From assembly GCF_963676685.1 (NCBI RefSeq), contig NC_092349.1, forward strand, positions 35,632,293-35,696,292: DNA of 64,000 nt, given 5' to 3'. The notes below the pieces were generated by a model. It ran no database searches and was not told the origin of the DNA. It saw nothing but the letters and a program-made list of their open reading frames with translations. Origin of the DNA: Mytilus edulis. Taxonomy: Eukaryota > Mollusca > Bivalvia > Mytilida > Mytilidae. How positions within the stretch are numbered: the first letter of the stretch is position 1; every line of letters begins with the position of its first letter. Shown here in pieces: positions 38,301 to 51,245 of the stretch. The position numbers and the translations under genes were made by a program.

Positions 38301-41300
38301 CGTCCATTTTTACTGATAATACCTGAATGTCATAGAACTAGGGTAATTAAATCACTGTATACAACAGTTCAAAAATATAGCCACGAATACTATTGCATCA
38401 ACACGTCCATTTTTACTGATAATAACTGAATGTCATAGAACTAGGGTAATTAAATCACTGTATACAACAGATCAAAAATAGAACCACGAATACTATTGCA
38501 TCAACACGTCAATTTTTACTAATAATAACTGAATGTCATAGAACTAGTGTCATAAACTCACTGTATACAACAGATCAAAAATACAACCATTAATACTATT
38601 GCATCAACACGTCCATTTTTACTGATAATAACTGAATGTCAAAGAACTAGGGTAATTTAATCACTGTATACAACAGATCAAAAATACAACCATTAATATT
38701 ATTGCATCAACACGTCCATTTTTACTGATAATACCTGAATGTCATAGAACTAGGGTAATTAAATCACTGTATACAACAGATCGAAAATATAGCCACGAAT
38801 ACTAATGCATCAACACGTCCATTTTTACTGATAATAACTGAATGTCATAGAACTAGGGTAATTAAATCACTGTATACAACAGATCAAAAAATACAGCCAC
38901 GAAGACTATTGCATCAACAAATCCATTTTTACTGATAATAACTCAATGTCATAGAACTAGGATACTAAAATCACTGTATACAACAGATCAAAAATACAAG
39001 CATTAATACTATTGCATCAACACGCCCATTTTTACTGATAATAACTGAATGTCAAAGAACTAGGGTAATTAGATCACTGTATACAACAGATCAAAATACA
39101 ACCATTAATATCATTGCATCAACACGTCCATTTTTACTGACAATAACTGAATGTCATAGAACTAGGGTAATAAATTCACTGTATACAACAGATCAAAAGT
39201 ACAGCCACGAAGACTATTGCATCAACAAATCCATTTTTACTGATAATAACTGAATGTCATAGAACTAGGATAATTAAATCACTGTATACAACAGATCAAA
39301 AACAGAACCACGAATACTATTGCATCAACACGTCCATTTTTACTGATAATAACTGAATGTCATAGAACTAGGGTAATTAAATCACTGTATACAACAGATC
39401 AAAAATACAACCATTACTATTATTGCATCAACACGTCCATTTTTACTGATAATACCTGAATGTCATAGAACTAGGGTAATTAAATCACTGTATACAACAG
39501 TTCAAAAATATAGCCACGAATACTATTGCATCAACACGTCCATTTTTACTGATAATAACTGAATGTCATAGAACTAGGGTAATTAAATCACTGTATACAA
39601 CAGATCAAAAAATACAGCCACGAAGACTATTGCATCAACAAATCCATTTTTACTGATAACAACTGAATGTCATAGAACTAGGATAATTAAATCACTGTAT
39701 ACAATTGATCAAAAATACAAGCATTAATACTATTGCATCAACACGTTCACTTTTACTGATAATAACTGAATGTCAAAGAACTAGGGTAACTTAATCACTG
39801 TATACAACAGATCAAAATACAACCATTAGTATTATTGCATCAACACGTCCATTTTTACTGATAATAACTGAATGTCATAGAACTAGGATAATTAAATCAC
39901 TGTATACAACAGATCAAAAACAGAACCACGAATACTATTGCATCAACACGTCCATTTTTACTGATAATAACTGAATGTCATAGAACTAGGGTAATTAAAT
40001 CACTGTATACAACAGATCAAAAATAGAACCACGAATACTATTGCATCAACACGTCCATTTTTACTGATAATAACTGAATGTCATAGAACTAGGGTAATTA
40101 AATCACTGTATACAACAGATCAAAAATAGAACCACGAATACTATTGCATCAACACGTCAATTTTTACTAATAATAACTGAATGTCATAGAACTAGTGTCA
40201 TAAACTCACTGTATACAAAAGATCAAAAATACAACCATTAATACTATTGCATCAACACGTCCATTTTTACTGATAATAACTGAATGTCATAGAACTAGAG
40301 TAATAAATTCACTGTATACAACAGATCAAAAATACAGCCACGAAGACTATTGCATCAACAAGTCCTTTTTTACTGATAATAACTGAATGTCATAGAACTA
40401 GGATAATTAAATCACTGTATACAACAGATCAAAAACAGAACCACGAATACTATTGCATCAACACGTCCATTTTTACTGATAATAACTGAATGTCATAGAA
40501 CTAGGGTAATTAAATCACTGTATACAACAGATAAAAAAATACAGCCACGAAGACTATTGCATCAACAAATCCATTTTTACTGATAACAACTGAATGTCAT
40601 AGAACTAGGATAATTAAATCACTGTATACAATAGATCAAAAATACAAGCATTAATACTATTGCATCAACACGTCCATTTTTACTGATAATAACTGAATGT
40701 CAAAGAACTAGGGTAATTTAATCACTGTATACAACAGATCAAAAATACAACCATTACTATTATTGCATCAACACGTCCATTTTTACTGATAATACCTGAA
40801 TGTCATAGAACTAGGGTAATTAAATCACTGTATACAACAGTTCAAAAATATAGCCACGAATACTATTGCATCAACACGTCCATTTTTACTGATAATAACT
40901 GAATGTCATAGAACTAGGGTAATTAAATCACTGTATACAACAGATCAAAAATAGAACCACGAATACTATTGCACCAACACGTCAATTTTTACTAATAATA
41001 ACTGAATGTCATAGAACTAGTGTCATAAACTCACTGTATACAACAGATCAAAAATACAACCATTAATACTATTGCATCAACACGTCCATTTTTACTGATA
41101 ATAACTGAATGTCATAGAACTGGAGTAATAAATTCACTGTATACAACAGATAAAAAATACAGCCACGAAGACTATTGCACCAACAAGTCCATTTTTACTG
41201 ATAATAACTGAATGTCATAGAACTAGGGTAATTAAATCACTGTATACAACAGATCAAAAATAGAACCACGAATACTATTGCATCAACACGTCAATTTTTA

Positions 41301-44300
41301 CTAATAATAACTGAATGTCATAGAACTAGTGTCATAAACTCACTGTATACAACAGATCAAAAATACAACCATTATTACTATTGCATCAACACGTCCATTT
41401 TTACTGATAATAACTGAATTTCATAGAACTAGGTTAATTAAATCACTGTATACAACAGATCAAAAATACAACCATTAATACTATTGCATCAACACGTCCA
41501 TTTTTACTGATAATAACTGAATATCATAGAACTAAGGTAATTAAATCACTGTATACAACAGATCAAAAATACAACCACGAATAAGATTGCATCAACAAGT
41601 CCTTTTTTACTGATAATAACTGAATTTCATAGAATTGGGGTCATAAAATATCTGTATATCACAGCTCAAAAATACAACCATTAATACTATTGCACCAACA
41701 CGTCCATTTTTACTGATAATAACTGAATATCATAGAACTGGGGTAATTAAATCACTGTATATAACAGATCAAAAATACAACCATTAATATTATTGCATCA
41801 ACACGTCCATTTTTTACTGATAATAACTGAATTTTAGAGAACTAGGGTAATTAAATCACTGTAAACAACAGATCAAAAATACAATCATTAATACTATTGC
41901 ATCAACACGTCCATTTTTTACTGATAATAACTGAATATCAGAGAACTAGGGTAATTAAATCACTGTATACAACAGATCAAAAATACAACCATTAATACTA
42001 TTGCATCAACACGTCCATTTTTACTGATAATAACTGAATGTCAAAGAACTAGGGTAATTTAATCACTGTATACAACAGATCAAAAATACAACCATTAATA
42101 TTATTGCATCAACACGTCCATTTTTACTGATAATACCTGAATGTCATAGAACTAGGGTAATTAAATCACTGTATACAACAGATCGAAAATATAGCCACGA
42201 ATACTAATGCATCAACACGTCCATTTTTACTGATAATAACTGAATGTCATAGAACTAGGGTAATTAAATCACTGTATACAACAGATCAAAAAATACAGCC
42301 ACGAAGACTATTGCATCAACAAATCCATTTTTACTGATAATAACTCAATGTCATAGAACTAGGATAATAAAATCACTGTATACAACAGATCAAAAATACA
42401 AGCATTAATACTATTGCATCAACACGCCCATTTTTACTGATAATAACTGAATGTCAAAGAACTAGGGTAATTAGATCACTGTATACAACAGATCAAAATA
42501 CAACCATTAATATCATTGCATCAACACGTCCATTTTTACTGACAATAACTGAATGTCATAGAACTAGGGTAATAAATTCACTGTATACAACAGATCAAAA
42601 ATACAGCCACGAAGACTATTGCATCAACAAATCCATTTTTACTGATAATAACTGAATGTCATAGAACTAGGATAATTAAATCACTGTATACAACAGATCA
42701 AAAACAGAACCACGAATACTATTGCATCAACACGTCCATTTTTACTGATAATAACTGAATGTCATAGAACTAGGGTAATTAAATCACTGTATACAACAGA
42801 TCAAAAATACAACCATTACTATTATTGCATCAACACGTCCATTTTTACTGATAATACCTGAATGTCATAGAACTAGGGTAATTAAATCACTGTATACAAC
42901 AGTTCAAAAATATAGCCACGAATACTATTGCATCAACACGTCCATTTTTACTGATAATAACTGAATGTCATAGAACTAGGGTAATTAAATCACTGTATAC
43001 AACAGATCAAAAAATACAGCCACGAAGACTATTGCATCAACAAATCCATTTTTACTGATAACAACTGAATGTCATAGAACTAGGATAATTAAATCACTGT
43101 ATACAATTGATCAAAAATACAAGCATTAATACTATTGCATCAACACGTTCACTTTTACTGATAATAACTGAATGTCAAAGAACTAGGGTAACTTAATCAC
43201 TGTATACAACAGATCAAAATACAACCATTAGTATTATTGCATCAACACGTCCATTTTTACTGATAATAACTGAATGTCATAGAACTAGGATAATTAAATC
43301 ACTGTATACAACAGATCAAAAACAGAACCACGAATACTATTGCATCAACACGTCCATTTTTACTGATAATAACTGAATGTCATAGAACTAGGGTAATTAA
43401 ATCACTGTATACAACAGATCAAAAATAGAACCACGAATACTATTGCATCAACACGTCCATTTTTACTGATAATAACTGAATGTCATAGAACTAGGGTAAT
43501 TAAATCACTGTATACAACAGATCAAAAATAGAACCACGAATACTATTGCATCAACACGTCAATTTTTACTAATAATAACTGAATGTCATAGAACTAGTGT
43601 CATAAACTCACTGTATACAAAAGATCAAAAATACAACCATTAATACTATTGCATCAACACGTCCATTTTTACTGATAATAACTGAATGTCATAGAACTAG
43701 AGTAATAAATTCACTGTATACAACAGATCAAAAATACAGCCACGAAGACTATTGCATCAACAAGTCCTTTTTTATTGATAATAACTGAATGTCATAGAAC
43801 TAGGATAATTAAATCACTGTATACAACAGATCAAAAACAGAACCACGAATACTATTGCATCAACACGTCCATTTTTACTGATAATAACTGAATGTCATAG
43901 AACTAGGGTAATTAAATCACTGTATACAACAGATCAAAAAATACAGCCACGAAGACTATTGCATCAACAAATCCATTTTTACTGATAACAACTGAATGTC
44001 ATAGACCTAGGATAATTAAATCACTGTATACAATAGATCAAAAATACAAGCATTAATACTATTGCATCAACACGTTCATTTTTACTGATAATAACTGAAT
44101 GTCAAAGAACTAGGGTAATTTAATCACTGTATACAACAGATCAAAAATACAACCATTACTATTATTGCATCAACACGTCTATTTTTACTGATAATACCTG
44201 AATGTCATAGAACTAGGGTAATTAAATCACTGTATACAACAGATCAAAAATACAGCCACGAAGACTATTGCATCAACAAATCCATTTTTACTGATAATAA

Positions 44301-47300
44301 CTGAATGTCATAGAACTAGGATAATTAAATCACTGTATACAACAGATCAAAAATACAACCATTAATACTATTGCATCAACACGTCCATTTTTACTGATAA
44401 TAACTGAATGTCAAAGAACTAGGGTAATTTAATCACTGTATACAACAGATCAAAAATACAACCATTACTATTATTGCATCAACACGTCCATTTTTACTGA
44501 TAATACCTGAATGTCATAGAACTAGGGTAATTAAATCACTGTATACAACAGTTCAAAAATATAGCCACGAATACTATTGCATCAACACGTCCATTTTTAC
44601 TGATAATAACTGAATGTCATAGAACTAGGGTAATTAAATCACTGTATACAACAGATCAAAAATAGAACCACGAATACTATTGCATCAACACGTCAATTTT
44701 TACTAATAATAACTGAATGTCATAGAACTAGTGTCATAAACTCACTGTATACAACAGATCAAAAATACAACCATTAATACTATTGCATCAACACGTCCAT
44801 TTTTACTGATAATAACTGAATGTCATAGAACTGGAGTAATAAATTCACTGTATACAACAGATAAAAAATACAGCCACGAAGACTATTGCATCAACAAGTC
44901 CTTTTTTACTGATAATAACTGAATGTCATAGAACTAGGATAATTAAATCACTGTATACAACAGATCAAAAACAGAACCACGAATACTATTGCATCAACAC
45001 GTCCATTTTTACTGATAATAACTGAATGTCATAGAACTAGGGTAATTAAATCACTGTATACAACTGATCAAAAATACAACCATTACTATTATTGCATCAA
45101 CACGTCCATTTTTACTGATAATACCTGAATGTCATAGAACTAGGGTAATTAAATCACTGTATACAACAGTTCAAAAATATAGCCACGAATACTATTGCAT
45201 CAACACGTCCATTTTTACTGATAATAACTGAATGTCATAGAACTAGGGTAATTAAATCACTGTATACAACAGATCAAAAAATACAGCCACGAAGACTATT
45301 GCATCAACAAATCCATTTTTACTGATAACAACTGAATGTCATAGAACTAGGATAATTAAATCACTGTATACAATTGATCAAAAATACAAGCATTAATACT
45401 ATTGCATCAACACGTTCACTTTTACTGATAATAACTGAATGTCAAAGAACTAGGGTAACTTAATCACTGTATACAACAGATCAAAATACAACCATTAATA
45501 TTATTGCATCAACACGTCCATTTTTACTGATAATAACTGAATGTCATAGAACTAGGATAATTAAATCACTGTATACAACAGATCAAAAACAGAACCACGA
45601 ATACTATTGCATCAACACGTCCATTTTTACTGATAATAACTGAATGTCATAGAACTAGGGTAATTAAATCACTGTATACAACAGATCAAAAATAGAACCA
45701 CGAATACTATTGCATCAACACGTCCATTTTTAGTGATAATAACTGAATGTCATAGAACTAGGGTAATTAAATCACTGTATACAACAGATCAAAAATAGAA
45801 CCACGAATACTATTGCATCAACACGTCAATTTTTACTAATAATAACTGAATGTCATAGAACTAGTGTCATAAACTCACTGTATACAACAGATCAAAAATA
45901 CAACCATTAATACTATTGCATCAACACGTCCATTTTTACTGATAATAACTGAATGTCATAGAACTAGAGTAATAAATTCACTGTATACAACAGATCAATA
46001 ATACAGCCACGAAGACTATTGCATCAACAAGTCCTTTTTTACTGATAATAACTGAATGTCATAGAACTAGGATAATTAAATCACTGTATACAACAGATCA
46101 AAAACAGAACCACGAATACTATTGCATCAACACGTCCATTTTTACTGATAATAACTGAATGTCATAGAACTAGGGTAATTAAATTACTGTATACAACAGA
46201 TCAAAAATAGAACCACGAATACTATTGCATCAACACGTCAATTTTTACTAATAATAACTGAATGTCATAGAGCTAGTGTCATAAACTCACTGTATACAAC
46301 AGATCAAAAATACAACCATTAATACTATTGCATCAACACGTCCATTTTTACTGATAATAACTGAATGTCATAGAACTAGAGTAATAAATTCACTGTATAC
46401 AACAGATCAAAAATACAGCCACGAAGACTATTGCATCAACAAGTCCCTTTTTACTGATAATAACTGAATGTCATAGAACTAGGATAATTAAATCACTGTA
46501 TACAACAGATCAAAAATACAACCGTTAATATTATTGCATCAAAACGTCCATTTTTACTGATAATAACTGAATGTCATAGAACTAGGATAATTAGATCACT
46601 GTATACAACAGATCAAAAATACAACCATTAATACTATTGCATCAACACGTCTATTTTTACTGATAAAAACTGAATGACATAGAACTAGGATAATTAAATC
46701 ACTGTTCACAACAGATCAAAAATACAACCGTTAATATTATTGCATCAAAACGTCCATTTTTACTGATAATAACTGAATGTCATAGAACTAGGATAATTAG
46801 ATCACTGTATACAACAGATCAAAAATACAACCATTAATACTATTGCATCAACACGTCCATTTTTACTGATAATAACTGAATGTCATAGAAATAGGGTTAT
46901 TAAATCACTGTATACAACAGATCAAAAATACAACCACGAATACTATTGCATCAACAAGTCCATTTTTACTGATAATAACTGAATTTCATAGAATTAGGGT
47001 CATAAAATATCTGTATATCACAGATCAAAAATACAATCATTAATACTATTGCACCAACACGTCCATTTTTACTAATAATAACTGAATGTCATAGAACTAG
47101 GATAATTAAATCACTGTATACAACAGATCAAAAATACAACCATTAATAATATTGCATCAACACGTCCATTTTTACTGATAACAACTGAATTTCAAAGAAT
47201 TAGGGTAATAAAATCACTGTATACCACAGATCAAATATACAACCATAAATACCATTGCATCAACACGTTCATTTTTACTGATAACAAATCAATTTCATTG

Positions 47301-47545
47301 AATTTAGATAATTATTTAACAGATCGAATACTTAGCAACTTAAATTATTGCACTTACAAAAGTCAAATGTTCACAGAAAACAACGCAATTTCAAAGAACC
47401 AGGGTAATGCTATAACAGATTGAATAAACAACCGATTGTTACATTGCAACAAGGTCGATATTCACATTTAACTAAGTAATCTTATTGAATTTGGATACCT
47501 ATATCACAGATTAAATGTCTGACCACTAAAACATTTAAAACACTT
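35395..47545. repeat. 103-bp satellite array with higher-order structure
   Basis: About 12 kb of head-to-tail monomers of about 103 bp. Each contains AATCACTGTATACAACAGAT, a variable ACAACCATTAATACTATTGC-type segment, ATCAACACGTCCATTTTTAC and GAATGTCATAGAACTAGGGT. Two monomer classes differ in the variable part (ACAACCATTAATAC versus ACAGCCACGAAGAC). Diagnostic variants recur with periods of 2,473 bp (24 monomers) and 5,875 bp (57 monomers). Monomers at both ends (35395-35480 and 47290-47545) are strongly diverged, as expected for satellite edges. There is no long ORF: 103 is not a multiple of three. Confidence 0.97.
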
Positions 47546-47631
47546 TTTGCATGAAAAAGAAATGATTATTAATACAACAAAGAACCTATTCCTTTTAAGT
47601 CTTTCAATATTTCATGGTCTGATTTTTTTTA

Positions 47632-48321
47632 CTACAGTCGAAGTCCAAAATTTTGTTTGATAAAGGTTTGAAAGTCGAAACTTTCTTCGACTGAAACCTG
47701 AATTTTGTTGTTTTTTAGTACAACGTTTTTACACTTTACACTGCATATAGCAAGAGAGTTTTTGTAACACCAGATTGATTTTCCGTGTTCACAGATTATA
47801 ACACAGTTGTTTTCTGTGCATGTTACATTTTCACACTCGGGACTTACAATTACTACATCGTTACCGTAACAGACAGATTGCTTTGTTCCTGTAGGCAGAA
47901 AAGCAATCAGTTTGTTAAAGTAATACGAATACCTGCCTAGATGGACTATTTGGCTGCGTAGTCTCTTGCTATTTGCAGGAATCACCTTTCCTGGACCAGG
48001 ATTGATGATTTGGCGCTCTGCAGCGGCAGATGACAAATCAACAATGGCTGGCCATTTAAAAAGGAACTCCTTTACAGTGTTTTTTTTTTCTAGATGGTAA
48101 CCCTATGATAAGTGTACAGTTTCTGTCCTCTTCAATTGGCAAGGTATTTTTGATTTGGCATACGCGGCTGACAGATGCCAAATCAAAAATACCAGCCTAG
48201 GAAACAACTATTTCAAAAATTTCACTAGTGTCTGTTTGTCTGAATCCTCTGTTCAAATGCACAAAAAGTCCAAATAATGTCTGTAGAAGCAGATGGTTAT
48301 TAAAGTTCTTCGCTCGGAAAT
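47632..48321 (-). pseudogene. Terminal exon of unrecognised gene, copy 2
   Basis: Inverted counterpart of 8870-9561, about 39 kb away. It keeps the acceptor (TTTTTTTTTCTAG ending at 48322), the entry phase, the pre-TAG peptide (FRAKNFNNHLLLQTLFGLFV... ending FEIVVS), the TAG at 48197-48199, the 19-bp hairpin and the C-terminal 134 residues (AAAERQIINPGPGKVIPAN... FGLRL). It additionally has a one-base expansion in an A10 run at 48080-48089, which shifts the frame between the hairpin and the conserved C-terminus. One arm of the second hairpin is mutated. It lies directly beside the satellite array. It is likely a non-functional duplicate unless the A-run is a sequencing error. Confidence 0.65.
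48143..48193 (-). promoter_or_regulatory. Conserved hairpin after TAG, copy 2
   Basis: Same 19-bp arms and 13-base loop as 9001-9051, again three bases after TAG. The block 48129-48204 is identical to 8990-9065 over 76 bases. Confidence 0.6.
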
Positions 48322-49514
48322 CTAGAAAAAAAAACCATCCTTTTAAAACTGTCTCAATAAAATACATATCTAATTGTATTTGTACCTCTTTCAACAGTCA
48401 ACACTCTTCATGACCATGATTTTATGAGCAACATATTATACTTGTAAACCTGCCATGTTTTATCTTTCTTACTGGGGAGCACACATTCCGATGGACACAC
48501 GTGAGTAGCTATGTGTTAATACTTGATGAACAGCGAAACGGACGCCAATAGAAAATTGTAGATACAGGGGCTTTGTGTGTTTAAGATGTTGTCCAATATA
48601 CCGTTGATTGTGTTTCGAATTTGTCATTGGTACAGTGTTACTTAATTTAATAACAAAAACATCAATGTTTGCTTATAGTGCTCTTCCAGTGTGCAGCTTT
48701 TTGTACAAACATATAGAAATCCGACTCGGCGGGTCAAGCATTTATATATCAGTGTTTATTTGAATATCAAGTATACATAGTTTCTACTTTATATGCCTAT
48801 GATGTTGTCCTTGAACTTTACGCAGTAATCAGTCTCTCATAACTAGGTTTTCATGTATTTTACTGTACATTATAAGTCATAATAATACGATCCAAAAAAG
48901 AAGCTAATATAGCTATAAAATCAATTTCAGTTGTACATTTATAAATAACTAATCATTGTTTTAGCCAAATAGTGGTCTTTCGGGGGATAATCGAGTTTCT
49001 TCCGTCTAATTGACATCATGTGTGATATGTATAAACATTTTTTTTCAAACTACTTTGCAAGAAATATTACATTGAAGATTACCTTCCAAATCTTGAGTGA
49101 GGATTTCTGTTAGTATGAGTGGTTTCCTCTTGAACTGCTAAAACATATAAAATTGTATTCAAAAATCTAATATATCATGTTATTTAAAACAGGAGTGCTT
49201 GTCTAATGCAATTTTGGTTAAAGCAAATGGACGATAAAGGTTTTTTTTCAATAAACAAGATGAGTGTGTGTGTGAATGTGTGTGTGTGTGTGTGTGTGTG
49301 TTAGTTTGTCTGTGTGTGTGTGTATGTATACGTTTACAAACTGACAAAGTTAAGATTATAATAGATCTGGCAAAACACAATATTTAAAAGTAACTTGTTA
49401 ACTATATGAATTATATACAATATTTAACATTCAATAACGGTCTTTAACAGTGCTCTGATTTTGATCAAAAGCAATTATTTTTTAGTATTTTCAGGACGAG
49501 AACAAATTTACAAC
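48322..49514. other. Intergenic with TG microsatellite
   Basis: A (TG)n tract with interruptions lies at 49264-49323 and produces a spurious minus-strand TH-rich frame. Nothing else is supported. Confidence 0.6.
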
Positions 49515-49784
49515 AATAGAGATTATTAAAATTTTATATTTTCAATAATCTGGTTTAATTCAATCGAATATTTGTGTGGGTGCGTGGGTGTTGCAGTCTG
49601 TAGCTCATTGCCATATTCGGCATGGCCATAGATGGCGCTCGCAGCTTGAATCAGATTTTTGGAATTTCCGTATCAGCTTGAATTAGAATTTTGGAATCCC
49701 CGTATCGGGCACTTGTTAATTTGCTGTCGACTTGAAAGCAGGTGTTTCACAAATAAGTTAAACTATTTAAAAGAAAAAGAAAAG

Positions 49785-50559
49785 ATGCCAAACAAGAGAA
49801 ATGCCATAGGATCGCCATCCAGGGCCATGGGAAAGAAGAGAAGAACGGCTAACAGGACAGGCGGACAGAGAATGCAGAACGAGAAAATCCCACAAAAGAA
49901 GGACGGAGCTGGACGGAGAAGAACTGCCAAGAAAACACAAGGGGTCGGACATGTGGTGGCAGAAGGACCGGTGGAAACTACTGATTTCTCATCAGGTAAT
50001 GAGTCGGAGGAGGATGCACGAGCGTTCCCCTCTTTAAGGCACGACCCGTTACACCAAAACTTTGAAATTGCAAATAATTCCATTGATTTCACTCCGTCTC
50101 AAGAATCTAGCATTCATGACACAGTGGGGGAACACGTGTCTTTTAAAATTAAGAAAAAAATTTGGGAGGGAAAGTTTATTGAGCTTCATTCTCTTGAGAA
50201 CGCGAAAAGCAATGGAAGAGGTGGACGAGGGCGATTTGAAATTAAAAAGGGGAAAAATTTGCATTGAAAAAAGATCGTCGAGTGTTTATTTGTCCATAAA
50301 TGAATGGACTTCAGCATTCATGGTTTTTATGAGTGTCTACATTGAGAAATACAGCACACGGGCACAGGAATTGTTAAAATATATGCGCGATATAAGACTA
50401 GCGGCAACGAAGTCAGAAAACTGGGCCACCTATGACGAGCAATTTAGGCTAAAAATAGAAAAGAATCCAAATTTATCTTGGGGAAATATACGCGGTGAAT
50501 ATTGGCTATTACACATCACATCTCCCATAGTACAAAACTGTGTGTCAGTGCAATCATAG
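49785..50559 (+). pseudogene. DIRS-type gag-like ORF with frameshift
   Basis: An ATG at 49785, 13 bp after block A1, opens a basic N-terminus (MPNKRNAIGSPSRAMGKKRR..., then an acidic patch SGNESEEDARAFPS). It continues VSFKIKKKIWEGKFIELHSL to about 50225, then must shift +1 to continue RGKICIEKRSSSVYLSINEW, TSAFMVFMSVYIEKY, LLKYMRDIRLAATKSENWAT, YDEQFRLKIEKNPNLSWGNI. IWxGxFIxLxxL followed by INxWTxAFxxFxxIYxEKxP and a YDExFR...NPxxxWxxI block is the pattern I know from ORF1 of DIRS/Ngaro-like elements in molluscs and cnidarians. The frame ends near 50559 where gypsy LTR-like sequence starts, so the C-terminus may be replaced. Non-functional as it stands. Confidence 0.6.
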
Positions 50560-50690
50560 GGTGATAGAACAAATACACAACATCCGCTAATCTGATGATT
50601 ATAAATTCCTAACTGTCAGTATTAATTATAAGTCAAGTCAACTATAAAAGTGGTAACGTATAATGTTAACATAATTTAACAATCCTCCCT
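50560..50690 (-). mobile_element. Possible gypsy 3' LTR start and polypurine tract
   Basis: On the minus strand AAAAGAGGGAGGATTG (about 50696-50681) looks like a polypurine tract and is followed by TGTTAAATTATG, a plausible LTR start. It lies downstream of the integrase relic in the expected order. The LTR is short or truncated against the gag-like ORF. Confidence 0.35.
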
Positions 50691-50971
50691 CTTTTAATTT
50701 GGAAGATCAAGATAAACAAGATTAATCTCTAGTGAATGAAAGTAATAAATTCAATTTGCACTCAATTGAACTAAATAGCTACAAGTTTTACTGTCTATAT
50801 TTTTAATGTTCAATTATGAAATCCTAAACCTACAGTGATATCACTACACTAACTTAACCACAAATATTTACAGTCATATGTTTCTAATAAGTCTCTCTGG
50901 TGCCTTTCTTACTATTTCTGTGCGGTGCATAACGATAGTATCATTAGCATTTTAAACTGTTTTATTTTTGG

Positions 50972-51245
50972 TTATTTTAGTTTGTTCGGATTCATTGTTA
51001 TTTTCAGAGTTTTCGGTATCGCAATTGAATTACATGTTGGTATTGTTATGAATTCAGTGTCAATATCAGATATGGTAATTTTAAATATGTTTGGTATGTT
51101 TTTATTTTCCTGCGGTACGAATTCACGAATCTGATCAATATGTCTCTTCCATACTAAATCTCCAAATTGGACTTGATAAGTTACTGTTCCGAGTTTATGA
51201 ACGATAGTTCCTTGTTTCCACTTGTTATTGTCTCTATAGTCTCTT
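50972..51245 (-). pseudogene. Ty3/gypsy integrase C-terminal fragment
   Basis: The minus-strand frame reads NNKWKQGTIVHKLGTVTYQV, QFGDLVWKRHIDQIREFVPQ and runs on to a stop at 50972-50974. The pattern GTIxxxxGxxxYxV...VWxRHIDQIR is the C-terminal DNA-binding region of Ty3/gypsy integrases. Upstream sequence (51245-51415) contains related residues in other frames. Nested inside, and antisense to, the DIRS-like element. Confidence 0.7.

Noticed and set aside
35395..47545. CRISPR-like pattern of conserved and variable segments
   Set aside because: Monomers are whole 103-bp satellite units varying by substitution, with higher-order copies; there are no unique spacers or cas genes, and the genome is eukaryotic.
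49180..49380. Thr-His-rich minus-strand frame
   Set aside because: Translation of a TG microsatellite.
49763..50264. Minus-strand frames opposite the gag-like ORF
   Set aside because: Shadows of the plus-strand coding sequence, which has the family motifs.
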